Assembly (NCBI GenBank): GCA_025356615.1
Contig: JANXSH010001012.1
Span: 1-19,387, forward strand
Reading direction: 5' to 3'
DNA from: Planctomycetia bacterium
Lineage (GTDB): Bacteria; Planctomycetota; Planctomycetia; Gemmatales; Gemmataceae
DNA length: 19,387 nucleotides
Positions 15,781 to 19,387 of this stretch are shown here, one piece after another. Positions within the stretch are counted from its first letter, which is position 1. Every line of letters begins with the position of its first letter. The notes beneath the pieces are model-generated. The model was not told the DNA's origin. It did not search any database and saw nothing but the letters and a program-made list of their open reading frames with translations. Both the position numbers and the translations under genes were made by a program.

Positions 15781-17154
15781 ATGCGGAAGTTAGCCGTCTC
15801 GCTATTCAGTGGAGCGGGGATAGGGGACATCGGCTACCGAGTCGCCGGGTTCGACTTCGTTTCCATGTGCGAACTGGAACCCGAGCGCGCGGCGCTCGCC
15901 AAGTTGAACTTCCCGTCCACGAGGGTGTTTCCTTTGGGGGTACAGGAGGCGCGCGACGAGATCGTAGCGAACGCCGAGGCTATTCTCTCGGGTGACGACC
16001 TACATTTACTCACTTGCACCGCGCCGTGCCAAGGGATGTCGAAAAACGGTCAGGGGACACTACGCAAGAACATTCGCGCTGGTAATCGTCCCGCACTCGA
16101 CCCGCGTAATCGGCTGATCTTGCCCGCCCTGGAGATCATTCGCTCGCTTCGGCCCCTCTGGGTCGTGTTCGAGAACGTCACTGAGATGCGCAACACGCTG
16201 ATCGAAGACCACGATGGGGAGATGAAGTACATACTGAACATCATCTTCGAGCGGCTGAGTGGCAACTACGAAGGATGTGCCTACGATGTGGAATTCGCAG
16301 ACTATGGCATCCCCCAACGGCGTCAGCGGCTCATTACGGTACTAACGAGGGACGAGCAGGCGATCTCCGCGCTTCGCTCGGGAGTCAGCTTGATTCCACC
16401 TCCCACGCACGCGAAAAGGCCAACGCGAGACTTGGCAAAGTGGGTGTCAGTCATCGATGCTATCGGAGACTTTCCACCCCTGGACGGTCGAGACGAGAAC
16501 TCGGCGGTTCAGCCGACGCTGCCGTACCATCGTGTCCCCATCCTCGATCCGAAAAAGTACGAGTGGATTCGACATACCCCTCCGGGCCGATCCGCTTTCG
16601 ACAACCAGTGCGTTGAGCCGAGTTGTCGGTCCCAGAAGAATAGAACGCATGGGGCTTCCCACGACGGAGAGGGTATCAACCGCGCCCACCGGGACACGCC
16701 CCTCTACTGCGAGCGATGCAAAGCCTTGTTGCCACGCCCCTATACGGAAGAAGATGGTGGCATCCGGCTCATGTCGGGATACACCAGTGCGTACAAGAGG
16801 ATGGACCCAGACCTGCCCGCCCCAGCCCTTACCCGAAACCTGAGCTACCCGTGCAGCGACCAGAAGCTGCACCCATTCCAAAATCGAGTCCTCTCCCTCG
16901 CCGAGGCGATGCGGATTCACACCCTCGACCGCTACGACTTAGAATGGGGGCCTCTGGACCACGCCTCGGGCACTCGGAAGAAGAAGTCAGGGATGGCACC
17001 GGACAGTCTTATCAGGCTGGTAATTGGGGAAAGCGTGCCGCCTCTCTTCTTCGAGTTGCTCGGCAAGCACATCTTGGTTTTTTCAGATCCCCATGCGATT
17101 GCCGAAGCCAAGCAACGCCGAAGCCACCGACCGGTACAGCGCTCCTTGTGGTGA
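15781..17154 (+). CDS. DNA (cytosine-5-)-methyltransferase, type II modification enzyme
   Basis: The 457-aa product from ATG 15781 has the full C5-methyltransferase motif set in the usual order: motif I FSGAGIG (9-15, AdoMet binding), motif IV APCQG with catalytic Cys 83, motif VI FENV (130-133), motif VIII QRRQR (179-183), a target-recognition region (about 200-360), motif IX RVLSLAEAMRIHTLD (369-383) and motif X VIGESVPPLFFELLG (414-428). It transfers methyl groups from AdoMet to cytosine C5 in a specific DNA site, protecting it from the partner nuclease. The site cannot be read from sequence. Inside the recognition region C277-x4-C282 and C310-x2-C313 could bind zinc, an unusual addition. 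The gene converges with the nuclease gene (29 bp between stops), so the two are transcribed separately. Codon use is less GC-biased than recG, which suggests transfer. No very-short-patch repair gene is nearby. Confidence 0.95.
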   Translation: MRKLAVSLFSGAGIGDIGYRVAGFDFVSMCELEPERAALAKLNFPSTRVFPLGVQEARDEIVANAEAILSGDDLHLLTCTAPCQGMSKNGQGTLRKNIRAGNRPALDPRNRLILPALEIIRSLRPLWVVFENVTEMRNTLIEDHDGEMKYILNIIFERLSGNYEGCAYDVEFADYGIPQRRQRLITVLTRDEQAISALRSGVSLIPPPTHAKRPTRDLAKWVSVIDAIGDFPPLDGRDENSAVQPTLPYHRVPILDPKKYEWIRHTPPGRSAFDNQCVEPSCRSQKNRTHGASHDGEGINRAHRDTPLYCERCKALLPRPYTEEDGGIRLMSGYTSAYKRMDPDLPAPALTRNLSYPCSDQKLHPFQNRVLSLAEAMRIHTLDRYDLEWGPLDHASGTRKKKSGMAPDSLIRLVIGESVPPLFFELLGKHILVFSDPHAIAEAKQRRSHRPVQRSLW

Positions 17155-17183
17155 CGCCTGGCCCGGTCGCGAACGAATAGCCG

Positions 17184-18683
17184 TCACTTCTTTCTCGGCT
17201 TCCTTGGCTTACGCGCCACCTGGGATGCCGCAGCCTGTTTGTCGAGTTGCCGCTGCTCTTCCTGATCCAGTTCCACCAAGGCCATCCTTGCCTCGTTCGG
17301 CAGCTTCGACGTGGCGGGTTCGATGTCGGCCAACGCGAGATCGAAGATGCGGCTCTTGCAGAGTGCGGTAAGGAGTTCGGGGTCGGAGGGCAACACGACC
17401 CATTGCTTGCCCATCTTCTTCACGGCGGCGCTCGTCATGATGGAAACGCTGGTCGTCCGTCCCCGGCGCTTCTCGGGTTTGAAGTCTTTTTCCGGTGCGG
17501 CTCGCACCGCCATCTCGACGACGATTGCGTCGTCCATCCCCTCCACGACGTTTTCTACCTCGACATCCGCATCCACGGTGGAAGGCAGGATGACTTCCCC
17601 CCAGTCCGCCTCAGTGAGATCGTTGCGGTAGAAGAGGCCGAGTATCGTGGGCACCTCGTCGATGAAATCCCAAAAGAGGCCGAGCAGCCGGTTCGTTTCC
17701 CGATGGTGCGCCTTCCAATCCGCTCCCGTGAGTACGAGTGATCGCTGGTCGCCGATCTGCGGCTTCTTGCGAGTCTTGGTCGGCGTCGGCACGGCCCCGC
17801 ACGTCGTCTTGATCTCGATCCCGCCATAGGGGTACGAGGCCCAGGAGTTCTTGGCCGTTTCCATCCCCTCGGCGCGGATCTTCGCGACGTGCGCTTTCCC
17901 GTCCGATGTCAGGGCGCAAAGGTCAGGGTAGCCGTCCTGATGCCCGTTCACCATCAGCCGATCCGGCATTTGGCGTTGAAAGCTGTAGCCATACACGGCC
18001 CCAACGAAACTGCCAAGATTCCGTGTGCCGAGCAGTTCGAAGAAGGGGATTCCGTTCATCCCCAATACGTCGTCGGCCAGTTCCAGCGTGAGGTTGGCCT
18101 GTTCCACCGCCCGGAACGCGGAGGCGGGAGAAAACGACCACGCGGTCCCACGGTCTTCCGCGAACTGGAGTTGCGCAGGCGGCCGTTTGTCCGCAACGAC
18201 GAAACGGAGTCTTCGCCGCCTTTCTCGCAGGTTCATGCCCGGAGTTCGACGGAAGGCGACCAACGCGGTTTCGGCAAGCAGATGGGGAAGTTCGATCCCC
18301 GAATCCGCCGCAGCCTTGCTGACGACCGACAGAGGCGACGAGGCAGTGAAGGACGACGTGGCGTTGCCGCCTTTGTGTTCTGCGGCCGACGAGAGACCTT
18401 CGTTGAGTGCCGCCGGCAAGTGCTGTTGTTCTGGTCGATCGGCTGGAGGCTCATTGGCCGTCGCGAGTTCGACCAGGCGCGTCGGGGAAACTCCCAGTTC
18501 TGCCGCGAGTCGGACGATCGTTTCCAGCGTCGGGGTCTTCAGACCTCGTTCGAGTTCGCTGAGGTAGGTGCGACCGATCCCGACGAAGTCTTCTTGGGTC
18601 TTCCCGGCGGCTTCGCGAAGCGAGCGAAGCGAGCGAAGCGAGCGAAGTGCCTCACCGAATCGCTGGTCTAGAGATTTTTCCAT
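17184..18683 (-). CDS. Putative type II restriction endonuclease with N-terminal XRE helix-turn-helix (controller-nuclease fusion)
   Basis: The product is 499 aa; GAGGG 4 nt before the ATG supports the start. Residues about 6-75 are a Cro/C1-type HTH (FGEALRSLR, AAGKTQEDF, RTYLSELERGLKTPTLETIVRLAAELGVSPTRLVELA). A low-complexity linker (76-125) precedes a large domain with NGHQDGYPDLCAL (Pro253-Asp254) and, 36 residues on, GGIEIKTTCG (Glu290, Lys292). This fits the PD-(D/E)XK catalytic core of restriction enzymes. The tail is basic (RKPRKPRKK). Position beside a cytosine methyltransferase makes it the likely cutting partner; I do not recognise the specific nuclease family. XRE controller proteins regulate many type II systems and controller-nuclease fusions are known, so the HTH may bind its own promoter. 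The HTH carries an SLR repeat expansion in helix 1 and is about 3 residues short between helices 2 and 3. Enzyme role is probable, autoregulation inferred. Confidence 0.8.
   Translation of the reverse strand: MEKSLDQRFGEALRSLRSLRSLREAAGKTQEDFVGIGRTYLSELERGLKTPTLETIVRLAAELGVSPTRLVELATANEPPADRPEQQHLPAALNEGLSSAAEHKGGNATSSFTASSPLSVVSKAAADSGIELPHLLAETALVAFRRTPGMNLRERRRRLRFVVADKRPPAQLQFAEDRGTAWSFSPASAFRAVEQANLTLELADDVLGMNGIPFFELLGTRNLGSFVGAVYGYSFQRQMPDRLMVNGHQDGYPDLCALTSDGKAHVAKIRAEGMETAKNSWASYPYGGIEIKTTCGAVPTPTKTRKKPQIGDQRSLVLTGADWKAHHRETNRLLGLFWDFIDEVPTILGLFYRNDLTEADWGEVILPSTVDADVEVENVVEGMDDAIVVEMAVRAAPEKDFKPEKRRGRTTSVSIMTSAAVKKMGKQWVVLPSDPELLTALCKSRIFDLALADIEPATSKLPNEARMALVELDQEEQRQLDKQAAASQVARKPRKPRKK
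18615..18647 (+). repeat. 9-bp tandem repeat inside the HTH coding region
   Basis: GCGAAGCGA is repeated about 3.7 times. On the coding (minus) strand it gives the in-frame tripeptide Ser-Leu-Arg, placed in the first helix of the HTH domain. The unit is a multiple of three, so copy-number changes would lengthen or shorten the helix without a frameshift. Confidence 0.9.
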
Positions 18684-18738
18684 AGCGCCCTCGAGTCTCG
18701 AAAGGCGTTATCTTGGTCGCGCGCATGCTAAAGCACCA

Positions 18739-18752
18739 CACGCTATAGCGTG
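18739..18752. promoter_or_regulatory. Perfect 14-bp palindrome, candidate operator for the HTH-nuclease
   Basis: CACGCTATAGCGTG is a perfect inverted repeat with a TATA centre, 55 bp upstream of the nuclease start codon and 82 bp upstream of the creatininase start. Controller-protein operators of type II systems are short palindromes in this position, often with a TAT centre. The half site extended as AGCGTGCAG (18747-18755) recurs at 18785-18793. Binding by the neighbouring HTH is inferred. Confidence 0.5.
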
Positions 18753-18775
18753 CAGAGGAAACCCGCCTACGGGGG

Positions 18776-18803
18776 TTGTCCGCCAGCGTGCAGGACGTAA
18801 TCA
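18776..18803 (+). promoter_or_regulatory. Weak candidate promoter for the intact creatininase gene
   Basis: TTGTCC (18776-18781), 16 bp, then TAATCA (18798-18803), 31 bp before the ATG at 18835. GAGGA (18822-18826) is a plausible ribosome binding site at 8 nt. Under the insertion model this sequence belongs to the island and replaces the original promoter. Confidence 0.3.
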
Positions 18804-18834
18804 TACTTCGCCCCCACCCTCGAGGACACCCACC

Positions 18835-18960
18835 ATGACAAGCCGAGCCGCGTCGGAGTACCGCTACGAAAAACTCACCTGGCCGGAGATCGACGACGCC
18901 GTCGATCTCGGCAAGGTGTGCCTCATCCCCTGCGGGGCCGTCGAGCAGCACGGGCCGCAC
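18835..18960 (+). repeat. 126-bp direct repeat, right copy
   Basis: This is the right-hand partner of 15486-15611. Here the repeat runs without a break into the rest of the creatininase-family gene, so this side keeps the original downstream sequence. Confidence 0.95.
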
Positions 18961-19387
18961 CTGCCGCTCGACGTGGACATCGTCTGCCCCCAGGGGATCG
19001 CCTACGGCGCGGGCAAGATCATCACCGACAAGATGCTCGTCCTGCCGCCGATCTGGTACGGCTACACCGGCCACGTCATGGACTTCCCCGGCACGATCAA
19101 CACGCACTACGAGACGTTCATCAAGAGCGTCCTCGACGTGACGAAATCCTTGGCGTATCACGGCTTCAAGAAGATCGTCCTGTTCAACGGCCACGGGTCG
19201 AACATGCCGAACCTCGACCTCGTGGCACGGCGGACGAACCTGGAGACCGACGCGGAGTGCCTCGTCTGCGCCTGGTGGAACCTGCTCACGGTGGACAAGG
19301 AGTTCCTCCCGAGTTGGCGCGAAAGCAAGTTCCCCGGCGGCTGCTCCCACGCCTGCGAACTGGAAACCTCGCTCTACCTGTACCTCG
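18835..19387 (+). CDS. Creatininase-family metalloamidohydrolase (3' end outside window)
   Basis: The frame is open from the ATG at 18835 to the window end (184 codons seen; the family is usually about 240-270 aa, so roughly two thirds is present). Creatininase-family motifs are in order: IPCGAVEQHGPHLPLDVD (31-48, with presumed metal ligands E37, H39 and D48), GYTGHVMDFPGTIN, VLFNGHGSNMPN (about 115-126, conserved His) and HACELETSLY (about 172-181, conserved Glu). The family hydrolyses cyclic or linear amide bonds with divalent metal; true creatininase activity cannot be assumed, since relatives act on other amides and on peptide cofactors. The 5' 126 bp are duplicated 3.3 kb upstream. Its upstream sequence appears to come from the restriction-modification block, so its expression may have changed. 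Confidence 0.9.
   Translation, partial: MTSRAASEYRYEKLTWPEIDDAVDLGKVCLIPCGAVEQHGPHLPLDVDIVCPQGIAYGAGKIITDKMLVLPPIWYGYTGHVMDFPGTINTHYETFIKSVLDVTKSLAYHGFKKIVLFNGHGSNMPNLDLVARRTNLETDAECLVCAWWNLLTVDKEFLPSWRESKFPGGCSHACELETSLYLYL

Larger units (their letters stand above)
15612..18834. mobile_element. Restriction-modification island inserted with long target duplication
   Basis: This 3,223-bp block lies between two 126-bp direct copies of a creatininase gene 5' end. It holds only a cytosine methyltransferase gene, a convergent HTH-nuclease gene 29 bp away, and flanking control sequence. No transposase, integrase or terminal inverted repeat is visible. The methyltransferase gene is visibly less GC-rich than recG. 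Restriction-modification units inserted with long target duplications are an established pattern from comparisons of related bacterial genomes. Applying it here is inference, and a rearranged tandem duplication of the target gene is the main alternative. Confidence 0.75.

Noticed and set aside
18761..18790. Short inverted repeat AACCC/GGGTT near the right end of the island, considered as an attachment or integron-type site
   Set aside because: The stem is only 5 bp, there are no conserved recombination core sequences, and no integrase gene is present.
1..19387. CRISPR arrays, tRNA or rRNA genes
   Set aside because: I saw no regularly spaced repeats, no tRNA-like cloverleaf and no rRNA segments; this was checked by eye only.

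Overview
The window looks like a chromosome segment from a GC-rich planctomycete, probably in or near the Gemmataceae. The evidence is protein architecture: two large eukaryotic-type Ser/Thr kinases with planctomycete-style accessory domains (WD40/TPR, zinc ribbon plus lectin-like domain), a BBP7-type beta-barrel protein, a DUF3887 alpha/beta hydrolase and a secreted sorbosone-dehydrogenase/cytochrome c fusion. This assignment is inferred from gene content, not from a database search.

Left part (1-10,380). A membrane-anchored kinase with WD40 and TPR-like regions is cut by the left edge (3-4541). A second kinase (4759-6840) follows, then a signal-peptide-bearing outer-membrane beta-barrel protein (6950-8035). 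Next comes a scarred stretch (8036-9060). It holds a possible dispersed repeat, a HigBA-like toxin-antitoxin pair whose toxin carries both a nonsense codon and a frameshift, a 33-codon remnant of a second copy of the barrel gene, and a 38-bp inverted repeat. A secreted alpha/beta hydrolase reads leftwards (9061-10380).

Middle (10,381-15,485). Divergent from the hydrolase is a PQQ-type sugar dehydrogenase fused to a di-heme cytochrome c region (10553-12826). It converges with recG (13023-15092, minus strand) across a long cruciform-like palindrome. The 393 bp beyond recG hold a good sigma70-type promoter pointing right.

Right part (15,486-19,387), the most interesting region. That promoter now leads only to the first 42 codons of a creatininase-family gene, which then stops. 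The same 126 bp (123 of 126 identical) reappear at 18835, where the gene continues intact past the window end. Between the two copies lies a 3.2-kb block encoding a complete 5-methylcytosine DNA methyltransferase (15781-17154) and, convergent with it, a 499-aa protein (17184-18683) joining an XRE-type helix-turn-helix to a PD-(D/E)XK nuclease core. I read this as a type II restriction-modification module inserted with a long target duplication. No separate controller gene is visible, so the nuclease may be its own regulator. A perfect 14-bp palindrome upstream of its start codon is a candidate operator. Its helix-turn-helix shows two in-frame length changes, an expansion of a 9-bp tandem repeat and a 3-residue gap. 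The insertion separated the intact creatininase gene from its apparent original promoter, and recombination between the 126-bp repeats could remove the module and restore the gene.
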